DNA of 64,000 nt from Paraburkholderia phenoliruptrix (GTDB lineage Bacteria; Pseudomonadota; Gammaproteobacteria; Burkholderiales; Burkholderiaceae). Under the pieces are notes generated by a model, which was not told the origin of the DNA, made no database searches, and saw only the letters and a list, made by a program, of their open reading frames with translations. Positions 19,210-27,525 of the stretch are shown here, in pieces (position 1 is the stretch's first letter; each line of letters starts with the position of its first letter). The position numbers and the translations under genes are program-made. The DNA lies in the NCBI RefSeq assembly GCF_902859825.1, contig NZ_CADIKB010000006.1:1-64000 (forward strand), given 5' to 3'.

Positions 19210-19773
19210 ATGCCGATCATCAACAGTCAAGTCAAACCGTTCAAGGCACAGGCTTATCACAACGGCGAGTTCGTGACCGTCACTGAAGAAAGCCTGAAGG
19301 GCAAGTGGTCGGTTTTCGTTTTCTATCCGGCCGACTTCACGTTCGTTTGCCCGACCGAACTGGGTGACCTGGCCGATCGCTACGCCGATTTCCAGAAGCT
19401 CGGCGTTGAAATCTACAGCGTGTCGACCGATACGCACTTCACGCACAAGGCCTGGCACGACACGTCGGACACGATCCAGAAGATCAAGTACCCGATGCTG
19501 GCCGACCCGACGCTGGCCATTTCGCGCAACTTCGACGTGCTGATCGAAGAAGAAGGTCTGGCACTGCGCGGCACGTTCGTGATCAACCCGGAAGGCGAGA
19601 TCAAGCTGTGCGAAATCCACGACAACGGCATTGGCCGCGACGCCGCCGAACTGCTGCGCAAGGTGCAGGCAGCGCAATACATCGCCGCTCACCCGGGTGA
19701 AGTGTGCCCCGCCAAGTGGACGCCGGGCGCAGAAACGCTGACCCCGTCGCTCGACCTGATCGGCAAGATCTAA
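19210..19773 (+). CDS. ahpC: Alkyl hydroperoxide reductase subunit C (2-Cys peroxiredoxin)
   Basis: A 187-residue typical 2-Cys peroxiredoxin that reduces H2O2, organic peroxides and peroxynitrite in the cytoplasm. The peroxidatic cysteine is C47 (FTFVCPTE) and the resolving cysteine C166 (GEVCPAKW). Length and spacing match E. coli AhpC (187 residues). The ATG follows an AGAGGA ribosome site. ahpF follows after 234 bases. An OxyR-type site and promoter lie upstream, so induction by peroxide is expected. Confidence 0.97.
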   Translation: MPIINSQVKPFKAQAYHNGEFVTVTEESLKGKWSVFVFYPADFTFVCPTELGDLADRYADFQKLGVEIYSVSTDTHFTHKAWHDTSDTIQKIKYPMLADPTLAISRNFDVLIEEEGLALRGTFVINPEGEIKLCEIHDNGIGRDAAELLRKVQAAQYIAAHPGEVCPAKWTPGAETLTPSLDLIGKI

Positions 19774-19843
19774 GCTCTCGCAGGTTCACGGGTTTAAATC
19801 AGCTTTGGTCGGGCTTTAACCAGGCTCTAATAAGGCTTTAGCC

Positions 19844-19860
19844 GAAGCTGAGTCAGCTTC
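19844..19860. repeat. 17-bp inverted repeat between ahpC and ahpF
   Basis: GAAGCTGA and TCAGCTTC flank one base. It is not followed by a T-run. Around it the motif GGCTTTA recurs. It may be an operator or an mRNA processing site. Confidence 0.5.
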
Positions 19861-20007
19861 AAAGCTTCAGGCAGTCGCGCCCCTCGCGGCGCATCACCGT
19901 GCGGACCGCTTCATGCAGCGGTTCGCGCGTCCCCGGGCCGCACGCGTTCTATCGAATGCGCGCGGAGCCGGGAACCCAACACCCCATCGTCACGGAATCG
20001 AATAGCC

Positions 20008-21600
20008 ATGCTTGATGCCAATCTCAAGACTCAGTTGAAAACGTACCTCGAAAAGGTTAGCAGGCCTATCGAGATCGTCGCGTCGCTCGACGACAGCGCA
20101 AAATCGCAAGAGCTGCTGGCATTGCTGAACGATATCGCGACGTTGTCGGAGCGCGTGAGCGTCGTGGAGCGTCGCGACGACAGCGAGCGCAAGCCGTCGT
20201 TTTCGATCGGCGAGCCGGGCAAGGGCATCGGCATCCGCTTCGCGGGCATTCCGATGGGGCATGAATTCACGTCGCTCGTGCTTGCATTGCTGCAGGTCGG
20301 CGGCCATCCAGTCAAACTCGACGACGCCGTGATCGAACAGATCCGCAGTCTCGACGGCGACTATCAATTCGAAACGTATTTCTCGCTCTCGTGCCAGAAC
20401 TGCCCGGAAGTGGTGCAGGCGCTGAACGTGATGGCGTTGATCAACCCGCGCATCCGTCACGTGGCGATTGACGGCGCGCTGTTCCAGAACGAAGTCGAAG
20501 CACGCCAGATCATGGCGGTGCCGACCATGTTCCTGAACGGCGAAGTGTTCGGCCAGGGCCGCAGCGGCGTGAAGGAAATCCTCGCAAAGCTCGATACGAA
20601 CGCCGGCGCCCGTGCGGCGAAGGAACTGGAAAAGAAGCCGGTGTTCGACACGCTGATCGTCGGCGGCGGGCCGGCGGGCGCGGCGGCGGCGATCTATTCG
20701 GCACGCAAGGGCATCGTCACTGGCGTGGTCGCGGAACGCTTCGGCGGCCAGGTGCTCGACACGCTCGCTATCGAAAACTTCGTGTCCGTCACCGAAACCG
20801 AAGGGCCGAAATTCGCCACCGCGCTCGAACAGCACGTGAAAACGTACGAAGTCGACATCATGGACGTACAGCGTGCCGAAGCGCTGATTCCGGGGCGCAT
20901 CAACGAAGTGCGCCTCGCAAACGGCGCGGTGCTGAAGGCCCGAACCATCATTCTCGCGACGGGTGCGCGTTGGCGCGAAATCAACGTGCCGGGCGAGCGC
21001 GAGTATCGCAATCACGGCGTGGCGTACTGCCCGCACTGCGACGGTCCGCTCTTCAAGGGCAAGCGCGTCGCGGTGATCGGCGGCGGCAACTCGGGTGTGG
21101 AGGCGGCAATCGACCTCGCGGGTATCGTGCGCGAAGTCACGCTGCTCGAGTTCGGCGCGACTTTGCGAGCCGACGAAGTGCTGCAACGCAAGCTGCGCAG
21201 CCTACCCAACGTGACCGTTATCACGCAGGCGCAGACCACCGAAATCACCGGCGACGGCAAGAAGGTCAATGGCCTCGTCTACAAGGACCTGCGTTCGGAT
21301 GAAGTGAAGCAGATCGAACTGGAAGGCGTGTTCGTGCAGATCGGCCTCGTGCCGAACACCGAGTGGCTGAAGGGCACGGTGGAACTGTCGAAGCACGGCG
21401 AGATCGTGGTCGATGCACGCGGCGCGACGTCGGTCCCGGGCGTGTTCGCGGCCGGCGACGTGACCACCGTGCCGTTCAAGCAGATCGTGATTGCGGTGGG
21501 CGAAGGCGCGAAGGCATCGCTTAGCGCATTCGATCATCTGATTCGCAATAGTGAGGAAGCCGAAGCGGCGAACGAGGTGGAAGCCGAAGCGGCAGTTTGA
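20008..21600 (+). CDS. ahpF: Alkyl hydroperoxide reductase subunit F
   Basis: A 530-residue FAD-dependent disulfide reductase that passes electrons from NADH to AhpC. The N-terminal double thioredoxin-fold domain contains C129-x-x-C132 (SCQNC). The thioredoxin-reductase-like part has the FAD motif [10 protein letters not shown], the redox pair C341-x-x-C344 (YCPHCDG), the NADH motif [10 protein letters not shown] and the C-terminal [11 protein letters not shown]. Length matches the family (about 520). It follows ahpC on the same strand and ends before a strong terminator. Confidence 0.97.
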   Translation: MLDANLKTQLKTYLEKVSRPIEIVASLDDSAKSQELLALLNDIATLSERVSVVERRDDSERKPSFSIGEPGKGIGIRFAGIPMGHEFTSLVLALLQVGGHPVKLDDAVIEQIRSLDGDYQFETYFSLSCQNCPEVVQALNVMALINPRIRHVAIDGALFQNEVEARQIMAVPTMFLNGEVFGQGRSGVKEILAKLDTNAGARAAKELEKKPVFDTLIVGGGPAGAAAAIYSARKGIVTGVVAERFGGQVLDTLAIENFVSVTETEGPKFATALEQHVKTYEVDIMDVQRAEALIPGRINEVRLANGAVLKARTIILATGARWREINVPGEREYRNHGVAYCPHCDGPLFKGKRVAVIGGGNSGVEAAIDLAGIVREVTLLEFGATLRADEVLQRKLRSLPNVTVITQAQTTEITGDGKKVNGLVYKDLRSDEVKQIELEGVFVQIGLVPNTEWLKGTVELSKHGEIVVDARGATSVPGVFAAGDVTTVPFKQIVIAVGEGAKASLSAFDHLIRNSEEAEAANEVEAEAAV

Positions 21601-21625
21601 TAATCGGACTTCACGCGTAGCGAAT

Positions 21626-21656
21626 AACGGCGGCCTGCGGGCCGCCGTTTCTGTTT
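21626..21656 (+). terminator. Rho-independent terminator after ahpF
   Basis: Perfect 10-bp GC-rich stem (AACGGCGGCC / GGCCGCCGTT) with a TGCG loop, followed by a T-rich tail. It lies 25 bases after the ahpF stop, between ahpF and the convergent pirin gene. Confidence 0.85.
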
Positions 21657-21768
21657 TCATCACGCCGATGTCGCAGCGGCTGCAACCGGAAAGCGCCGCG
21701 CAAAAAAACCGCGCGGCGCGAACCGGGCGGCTTTCATGAGCATGCGTGTGTTAGAGGCGGCACACCGC

Positions 21769-22494
21769 TTACGCCCACAGCTCCGACACCTCGTTGTTGC
21801 GCAAGTCGAACACCAGCACTTCGGCATCGTGCCCTTGCGTGAAGCTCAGCGCTTCTTCGCCGCGCACGCGTGCGCCGTCGCCTTCGCCGAGCTGCACGCC
21901 GTTTACCGTCACGCTGCCGCGCGCCACGTGCACATACGCATAGCGGTCGCTTGCGAGTTCCAGCCGCGCGGTTTCATCGCCGTCGAACAGGCCGGCATAC
22001 ACGCGCGCGTCCTGTTGCAGCGTCAGCGAACCGTTAGCTCCATCCGGCGACAGAACGAGGCGCAGCACGCCGCGCTTGTCCTCCGCGCTGAAATGCTGCT
22101 GCTGATAGCGCGGTGCGGTACCCATTTGCGCCGGCGCAATCCAGATCTGCAGGAAGTGCACGGGCTCGCTCTTCGAATGGTTGTATTCGCTGTGCGCAAC
22201 GCCGGTTCCCGCGCTCATCAACTGGATGTCGCCCGGCACGATTACCGAGCCGGTGCCCATCGTGTCCTTGTGCCCGAGAGCGCCTTCCAGCACATACGAG
22301 AAAATTTCCATGTCGCGGTGCGGGTGCTTGCCGAAGCCTTGGGCCGGTGCGACGCGGTCGTCGTTGATGACGAGCAGATCGGAGAAGCCGTTCTGCTTCG
22401 GGTCGTGGTAATGCGCGAACGAAAAGGTGTGACGCGAGCTAAGCCAGCCGTGCTCTGCGCGGCCGCGTTGATTGGCATGTCTGATTTCAAGCAT
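21769..22494 (-). CDS. Pirin-family bicupin (YhhW-like)
   Basis: A 241-residue bicupin of the pirin family, some members of which have quercetin 2,3-dioxygenase activity. The metal ligands fall at the same positions as in YhhW: H57 and H59 (GFGKHPHRD), H101 and E103 (GVAHSEYN). The second cupin has lost these residues, as is usual. It is divergent from a LysR-type regulator 178 bases away, a frequently seen pirin arrangement. The regulator may respond to electrophiles or quinones, which is inference. Confidence 0.9.
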   Translation of the reverse strand: MLEIRHANQRGRAEHGWLSSRHTFSFAHYHDPKQNGFSDLLVINDDRVAPAQGFGKHPHRDMEIFSYVLEGALGHKDTMGTGSVIVPGDIQLMSAGTGVAHSEYNHSKSEPVHFLQIWIAPAQMGTAPRYQQQHFSAEDKRGVLRLVLSPDGANGSLTLQQDARVYAGLFDGDETARLELASDRYAYVHVARGSVTVNGVQLGEGDGARVRGEEALSFTQGHDAEVLVFDLRNNEVSELWA

Positions 22495-22672
22495 CTGTTT
22501 CTCCTGTCGAGTGGAGCGCGCCAGCGCCCGACTCGTCGTTCATGCAACTTTCGTTGCGGGCGATCCGGACGGGTAGGTTGTCCGCGATCCATGACCAGAA
22601 GTGTAGGTCAACCTGAACGGATATAATCGGCGTATAGTTGGAAAGACCGTCTCCTTCTAGTGGACAATCGCC

Positions 22673-23563
22673 ATGCAACTGGACGACATGCGCATCTTCG
22701 TCGCGACCGTCGACGCTCATAACTTCACTGCCGCGGCGAAGCGCCTTGCGCTGTCCAAGCAGTTCGTGAGCCGCCGGGTCATGGCGCTGGAAGAAGCGCT
22801 CGGCGTGCCGCTTCTCGTGCGCAATACCCGCAAGCTTGCCGTGACCGACCTGGGCCAGGAGTTCTACGAGCGGGCCAAACGCATTCTGGGCGAGGTCGAG
22901 GACGCCGAGCAGGCCATGTCGCTGCGGCGGGCGGGGCCACGCGGCCTCCTCAAGGTGAGTGCGCCGATGTCCTTCGGCATGCTGCATCTGTCGCCGCTCG
23001 TCGCGGATTTCTTGCGCGAGCATCGCGACGTGCGTTTCGACATGGAGTTGAGCGACCGTACCGTCGACGTGGTCGGCGAGGGCTTCGACATGGCCGTGCG
23101 AATCGGCGTGTTGCCGGATTCCACGTTGATCGCGCAAAAGCTGGTGGATGTGAATCTGGTCGCGTGTTGCAGTCCGGCGTATCTGCGCCGCCGCGGCAGG
23201 CCCGCCGCGCCCGCTGACCTGGCGCGTCACTCATGCCTGCTTTATGGACACGGCGGTGTGGTGACCTGGGAATTCGCCGTGGACGGCGCGGTGAAAAGCT
23301 TCGAAGTGCACGGGCCGCTGCGCGCCAACAATGGCGACCTGATTCGTGATGCGGCCGTAGCCGGCCTCGGAATAGTTCGGCTTCCTGATTTTATCGTCGC
23401 CGACGCATTGCGAAGCGGCCGGCTCGTCACCGTGCTCGACGAATTTTTGCCGAGCCCCACCGGCGTCTACGCGGTCTATCCCCAACATCGGCAGAGCTCG
23501 CTGACCATTCGCGCGTTCGTCGACTTCTTGCGCAAACATCTGAAAAAGCGCCTTACCGCATGA
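22673..23563 (+). CDS. LysR-family transcriptional regulator (pirin-linked)
   Basis: A 296-residue LysR regulator. The N-terminal winged helix-turn-helix reads MQLDDMRIFVATVDAHNFTAAAKRL followed by SKQFVSRRVMALEEALG; the C-terminal part is the periplasmic-binding-protein-like effector domain (SAPMSFGMLHL, RIGVLPDSTLIAQKL). It is divergent from the pirin gene, and the shared gap holds a TATAAT element at 22622. It likely controls pirin and itself. The effector is unknown. Confidence 0.9.
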   Translation: MQLDDMRIFVATVDAHNFTAAAKRLALSKQFVSRRVMALEEALGVPLLVRNTRKLAVTDLGQEFYERAKRILGEVEDAEQAMSLRRAGPRGLLKVSAPMSFGMLHLSPLVADFLREHRDVRFDMELSDRTVDVVGEGFDMAVRIGVLPDSTLIAQKLVDVNLVACCSPAYLRRRGRPAAPADLARHSCLLYGHGGVVTWEFAVDGAVKSFEVHGPLRANNGDLIRDAAVAGLGIVRLPDFIVADALRSGRLVTVLDEFLPSPTGVYAVYPQHRQSSLTIRAFVDFLRKHLKKRLTA

Positions 23564-23626
23564 GCGCGAATACGCAACGGCCCACAGGTCGCATTCAACC
23601 CTGGACCGTCGCACGCCACGCTGCCG

Positions 23627-24643
23627 TTAGCCGTCGCGGAAAATAAAGCTGTAGCCATTGAGCGCGGGCACGCCGCCGAGATGCGCATACAGCACGCGCG
23701 AGCCTTCGGGAAACTCGTCGTTGCGCACCATGTCGATCATGCCGTGCATCGACTTGCCCTCGTAGACGGGATCGGTCAGTACGCCTTCCAGGCGCGCGCA
23801 CAGGCGGATCGCCTCGAGCGTGCCGTCATTCGGCAGACCATATTCCGGGCCGCCGAAGCGCTCGTCGAGCACCACATCCTGCGCGGTGATGTCGCGCCCG
23901 AGGCCGACTTTCTCCGCGGTCCGACTGGCGATTCGCGTGATCTGTTCGCGCGTCTGCGCGGGTTTCGCCGACGCGTCGATACCGATGACGCGATCCGCGC
24001 GGCCGTCGGCGGCAAAGCCCACCACCATGCCGGCCTGTGTGCTGCCCGTCACCGAGCACACCACGATGTAGTCGAACTTGAAGCCGAGTTCGGCTTCCTG
24101 CTGGCGGACTTCCTCCGCAAAACCGACGAAGCCGAGGCCGCCGAGCGGATGGTCCGAGCAGCCGGCAGGAATCGCATACGGCTTGCCGCCGGCGGCGCGC
24201 ACGCTTTCCAGCGCGTCTTCCCAGCTCTTGCGAAAGCCGATGTCGAAACCGTCCGGCACGAGGCGCACGTCGGCGCCGAGTATGCGCGACATCTGAATGT
24301 TGCCCACGCGGTCGTACACCGCATCCGAATAGTTGACCCAGTTTTCCTGCACGAGCACACACTTCATACCGAGATGCGCGGCGACCGCCGCCACCTGGCG
24401 GGTTTGATTCGACTGAATCCCGCCGATGGAAACCAGCGTGTCGCAGCCTTGTGCGAGCGCTTCGGGAATCAGGTACTCCAGCTTGCGCGTCTTGTTGCCG
24501 CCGAACGCGAAGCCGCTGTTGCAATCCTCGCGCTTTGCATACAGATGCACTTTGCCCCCCAGATGATCGCTGAGGCGCTTGAGCGGCTGGATCGGCGTGG
24601 GGCCGAAAGTGAGCGGGTAGCGGGGAAAGCGTTGCAGGTTCAT
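23627..24643 (-). CDS. acdS: 1-aminocyclopropane-1-carboxylate (ACC) deaminase
   Basis: A 338-residue PLP enzyme that splits ACC, the plant ethylene precursor, into 2-oxobutanoate and ammonia, a plant-growth-promotion trait. Diagnostic residues are present: the PLP lysine K51 (GGNKTRK), S78, Y294, and the pair E295 and L322 that separates true ACC deaminase from D-cysteine desulfhydrase. A GGAG site precedes the ATG. It is divergent from an Lrp-type regulator (acdR) with a 161-base gap, the standard arrangement in Burkholderia and Pseudomonas. Confidence 0.97.
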   Translation of the reverse strand: MNLQRFPRYPLTFGPTPIQPLKRLSDHLGGKVHLYAKREDCNSGFAFGGNKTRKLEYLIPEALAQGCDTLVSIGGIQSNQTRQVAAVAAHLGMKCVLVQENWVNYSDAVYDRVGNIQMSRILGADVRLVPDGFDIGFRKSWEDALESVRAAGGKPYAIPAGCSDHPLGGLGFVGFAEEVRQQEAELGFKFDYIVVCSVTGSTQAGMVVGFAADGRADRVIGIDASAKPAQTREQITRIASRTAEKVGLGRDITAQDVVLDERFGGPEYGLPNDGTLEAIRLCARLEGVLTDPVYEGKSMHGMIDMVRNDEFPEGSRVLYAHLGGVPALNGYSFIFRDG

Positions 24644-24804
24644 GGCATCTCCGGGGTTGAGGGTGTGGGCGCGGGCAGCGGGCCGCTGCGTTCAACACAT
24701 GGTAGGAAAAACCGCGGAAAATGAGCTTGCGAAGAAAATCCTGTCGGCGTAATTTAAATAACCGCCAGAAGCACAAATCTCAACTTTGTTTCCTGAATAA
24801 ACCC

Positions 24805-25332
24805 ATGAACAAAATAAAAGTTCGCCAGCCCTCAGCACGCCAGGCCGCCTCGGCGCCCGCAGCCGAGTCGCTTCAGTCGCTGGACCGCATCGACCGGGCG
24901 ATCCTGCGCCAGTTGCAAACGGACGCGTCGATTTCGAACGTCGCGCTGGCGGCCAAGGTGAAGCTGAGCGCGCCGGCCTGCCTGCGGCGCGTCGAGCGTC
25001 TGAAGGAATCGGGCCTGATTCGCGGCGTGGTCGCGTTGATCGACCCGAAGTCGGCGGGGGCGGGCATGCTGGTGATCATCGGCGTGGTGCTCGATCGGTC
25101 CACGCCCGAGTCGTTTGCCGACTTCGAGAAAGCGGCGCAGACCGTGCCGGGCTGCATGGAGTGCCACGTCGTCACGGGCGAATTCGATTACTTCATGACG
25201 ATCCGCACGCGCGACAGCGACAGCTTCAATCGCCTGCACGCCGAACAATTGCTGTATTTGCCGGGTGTACGGCAAATCCGCTCGTTCATGGTGCTCAAGG
25301 AGATCCTCTCGACCACGCGCTTTCCGCTGTGA
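24805..25332 (+). CDS. acdR: Lrp/AsnC-family regulator of ACC deaminase
   Basis: A 175-residue Lrp-type regulator: a helix-turn-helix (LDRIDRAILRQLQTDASISNVALAAKVKLS) followed by the RAM ligand domain (GVVALIDPKSAGAG, CHVVTGEFDYFMTIRT). AcdR proteins sense leucine and ACC and activate acdS under low oxygen; that is family knowledge. ATG 24805 opens the conserved part, and an upstream in-frame ATG at 24721 would add 28 basic residues. It is divergent from acdS. Confidence 0.88.
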   Translation: MNKIKVRQPSARQAASAPAAESLQSLDRIDRAILRQLQTDASISNVALAAKVKLSAPACLRRVERLKESGLIRGVVALIDPKSAGAGMLVIIGVVLDRSTPESFADFEKAAQTVPGCMECHVVTGEFDYFMTIRTRDSDSFNRLHAEQLLYLPGVRQIRSFMVLKEILSTTRFPL

Positions 25333-25508
25333 GTGCTTTGCCAACGGCATGCGCTGCCCTGCGCAAAGCGGGAAACGCGCGCATGCTGTCATTCACGCGG
25401 CCTTCGCGCGACTAATTTGCGGGGCCGTTCGCTTCCCGCGAGACCCACGCGGGTAGGCGCGAGGCGAGCGGTATGGCACACGCTGTAGTCTCAATCAGGA
25501 CACACATC

Positions 25509-26264
25509 ATGAATATCGACAATCGTATCGACGGCAAGCGCGCCCACTCCCGCGCGGCGCGGCTCTGGCTCGACGTCCGCGTCGGCGTCGGCTTCGGCCT
25601 ACTCGCGCTGCTGCTTGCGCAACGCGTGGCGTTTTCATCGGAGAACGCCGTGCCGATCGCGCCGCCCGCGCTGGACGAGCCCGTCCCGGCAGCATCGGCG
25701 CATGAAGAAACCGCGGTGTTTGCGGGTGGCTGTTTCTGGGGCGTGCAGGGCGTGTTCCAGCATGTGCGTGGCGTGAAGCAGGCCGTCTCGGGCTATTCGG
25801 GCGGCCAGCGCGACACCGCGCATTACGAAACAGTCAGCGGCGGAGCCACGGGCCACGCCGAGTCGGTGCAGGTCACGTTCGACCCCGCGCAAGTCACCTA
25901 TGGGCAGTTGCTTCAGGTGTACTTCTCGGTCATCCACGACCCGACACAGCTCGATCGTCAAGGTCCCGACAGCGGTCCGCAATACCGGTCCGCGGTGTTT
26001 CCCCTGAACGATACGCAGCGGCGCGTCGCACAGAGCTACATCGCGCAACTCGACAAAGCACACGCTTTCCCGGCGCCGATCGTGACGAAGCTAGAACCGT
26101 TCAAGGGCTTCTATCCGGCCGAGTTCTATCACCAGAACTACCTTACCGAGCATCCGAACTCGGCGTATATCGCGCTCAACGATATACCGAAGGTGGCTAG
26201 CCTCAAGCGGCTCTTTCCCAGCTTGTATCGCGACAAGCCGGTGCTTGTTCAGGTCGCGCGATAA
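25509..26264 (+). CDS. msrA: Peptide methionine sulfoxide reductase MsrA, membrane-anchored or exported
   Basis: A 251-residue MsrA that reduces the S-epimer of methionine sulfoxide. The catalytic motif GCFWG puts the nucleophile at C75; other family blocks are GYSGG, YETVSGGATGHAESV and QYRSAVF. Residues 24-42 form a hydrophobic segment (VGVGFGLLALLLAQRV) ahead of the enzyme, suggesting a signal anchor and periplasmic repair of envelope proteins. ATG 25509 follows an AGGA site 9 bases away. It lies on the same strand as acdR, 176 bases downstream. Confidence 0.9.
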   Translation: MNIDNRIDGKRAHSRAARLWLDVRVGVGFGLLALLLAQRVAFSSENAVPIAPPALDEPVPAASAHEETAVFAGGCFWGVQGVFQHVRGVKQAVSGYSGGQRDTAHYETVSGGATGHAESVQVTFDPAQVTYGQLLQVYFSVIHDPTQLDRQGPDSGPQYRSAVFPLNDTQRRVAQSYIAQLDKAHAFPAPIVTKLEPFKGFYPAEFYHQNYLTEHPNSAYIALNDIPKVASLKRLFPSLYRDKPVLVQVAR

Positions 26265-26579
26265 CGCTGCGCATGGAAGCCGGCAACTTCATGTCGCCGA
26301 GGTTGGCCTCCACGCGGTAGGCCCGCATCTTGCACTAGCTGCTCGGTCGGCAAAACGTTCGTCCTGTCTCATCCGACGAATCCCATTGCACAAAGCATGT
26401 GCGTGGCGGCAGGCAGAGCTGGCGTGTTCGCCTTTTTGCCGTGCAATGCGTGTCGTTGCTGAAAAACTTACATGCCGCGCGCCGCCACGCGGCGCTCGTC
26501 CGGGGTTCGCCGCGCGTGGCGGGGAGCGCCGGGCCCCAAAACGTAACCCTCTTCGCGATACGCGGGACTGGAGGAATTG
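26265..26579. other. Intergenic region upstream of mipA
   Basis: About 315 bases with no supported gene. It contains the GC-rich hairpin at 26482-26522, 50-90 bases before the MipA start. The promoter is not obvious. Confidence 0.5.
26482..26522 (+). repeat. GC-rich hairpin in the mipA leader
   Basis: CCGCCACGCGGCG and CGCCGCGCGTGGCGG pair with a 2-base bulge around a 13-base loop. There is no T-run, so it is more likely a leader structure than a terminator. Confidence 0.5.
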
Positions 26580-27476
26580 GTGTTGAACAGCCGTAGAAAG
26601 CGGATCGGCAAGATCCGCAATAAACAAACAGGCATCGCAGCAAGCTCTTTTGCGGCGCTCGCCATTGGCGGCATGGCCGCCGGTCCGGGGACGGCGCTCG
26701 CGCAAACCCCTTCGCCGCTCGGCGAATGGCAGTACTCGGCGGGTGTGCCGCTGCAAAAGATGTGGCAGCCGACCATCCCCGACTGGCAATTGCGCGTGGG
26801 TGCCGCAACGTCGTTCCAGCCGCGCTATGAAGGCTCGGACCGGTATCACGTGATGGCGGGGCCGAGCCTCGACGTGCGCTACAAGGACCTGTTCTTTTTC
26901 TCAAGCGGTGAGGGACTCGGGGTCAACTTCGCACAGGGCGAGAACTGGCGCGCGAGCCTCGCGGCGGTCTACGACCTGGGTCGCCGCGGACATGACGATC
27001 CGCAGGAACTGAACGGGCTGGGCAACATCAATCCCGCGCCGGGCCTGAAGCTCTCGGGTGAGTACGTCGTATCGAAAGACTTTCCGTTGGTATTGCGCGC
27101 GGACGTGCGCCGCTATTTTGGCGGCTCCAATGGATGGATCGGCGATTTTGGCGCCTATATGCCGATGCCGGGCAGCTCGAAGAAATTCTTCTGGTTCGCC
27201 GGCCCGAGCGTGACGCTGGCCGACTCCACTTATATGAACAGCTGGTTTGGCGTGAACCAGAATCAGGCCGCGCGCTCGCAGTATCCGCAATATCACGCGA
27301 GCGCCGGCTTCAAGTCGGTGGGCTTCGGCATCAGCGCCGTGTGGCTGTTCGACAAGCACTGGTTCGCCACGGCGGACGGCGCGTTCCAGCAACTCGTCGG
27401 CAGCGCGGGGAATAGTCCGATCACGCACCGCAAGGCGAACGGCGTCGCGGACATATCGATCAATTACCGGTTCTAA
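26580..27476 (+). CDS. MipA/OmpV-family outer membrane protein
   Basis: A 298-residue beta-barrel protein of the MipA/OmpV family. An N-terminal signal with a long basic start leads to a cleavage site near AGPGTALAQ. The barrel strands show alternation typical of the family (LRVGAATSFQPRYEGSD, VMAGPSLDVRYKDLFFFSSG, and the C-terminal ending SINYRF with terminal Phe, as for BAM substrates). GGAGG at 26570-26574 favours the GTG at 26580 as start; TTGs at 26577 and 26583 are alternatives. OmpV-like proteins serve in envelope scaffolding and osmotic or antibiotic responses; the exact role is unknown. Confidence 0.85.
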   Translation: MLNSRRKRIGKIRNKQTGIAASSFAALAIGGMAAGPGTALAQTPSPLGEWQYSAGVPLQKMWQPTIPDWQLRVGAATSFQPRYEGSDRYHVMAGPSLDVRYKDLFFFSSGEGLGVNFAQGENWRASLAAVYDLGRRGHDDPQELNGLGNINPAPGLKLSGEYVVSKDFPLVLRADVRRYFGGSNGWIGDFGAYMPMPGSSKKFFWFAGPSVTLADSTYMNSWFGVNQNQAARSQYPQYHASAGFKSVGFGISAVWLFDKHWFATADGAFQQLVGSAGNSPITHRKANGVADISINYRF

Positions 27477-27525
27477 ACGAAGCACGGCGTGAAGCGTGAT
27501 CCCGGCGATTGTGTAACCGCCGCGA

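Noticed and set aside
23627-24643. D-cysteine desulfhydrase as an alternative to ACC deaminase
   Set aside because: E295 and L322 are the ACC deaminase residues, and acdR is divergent.
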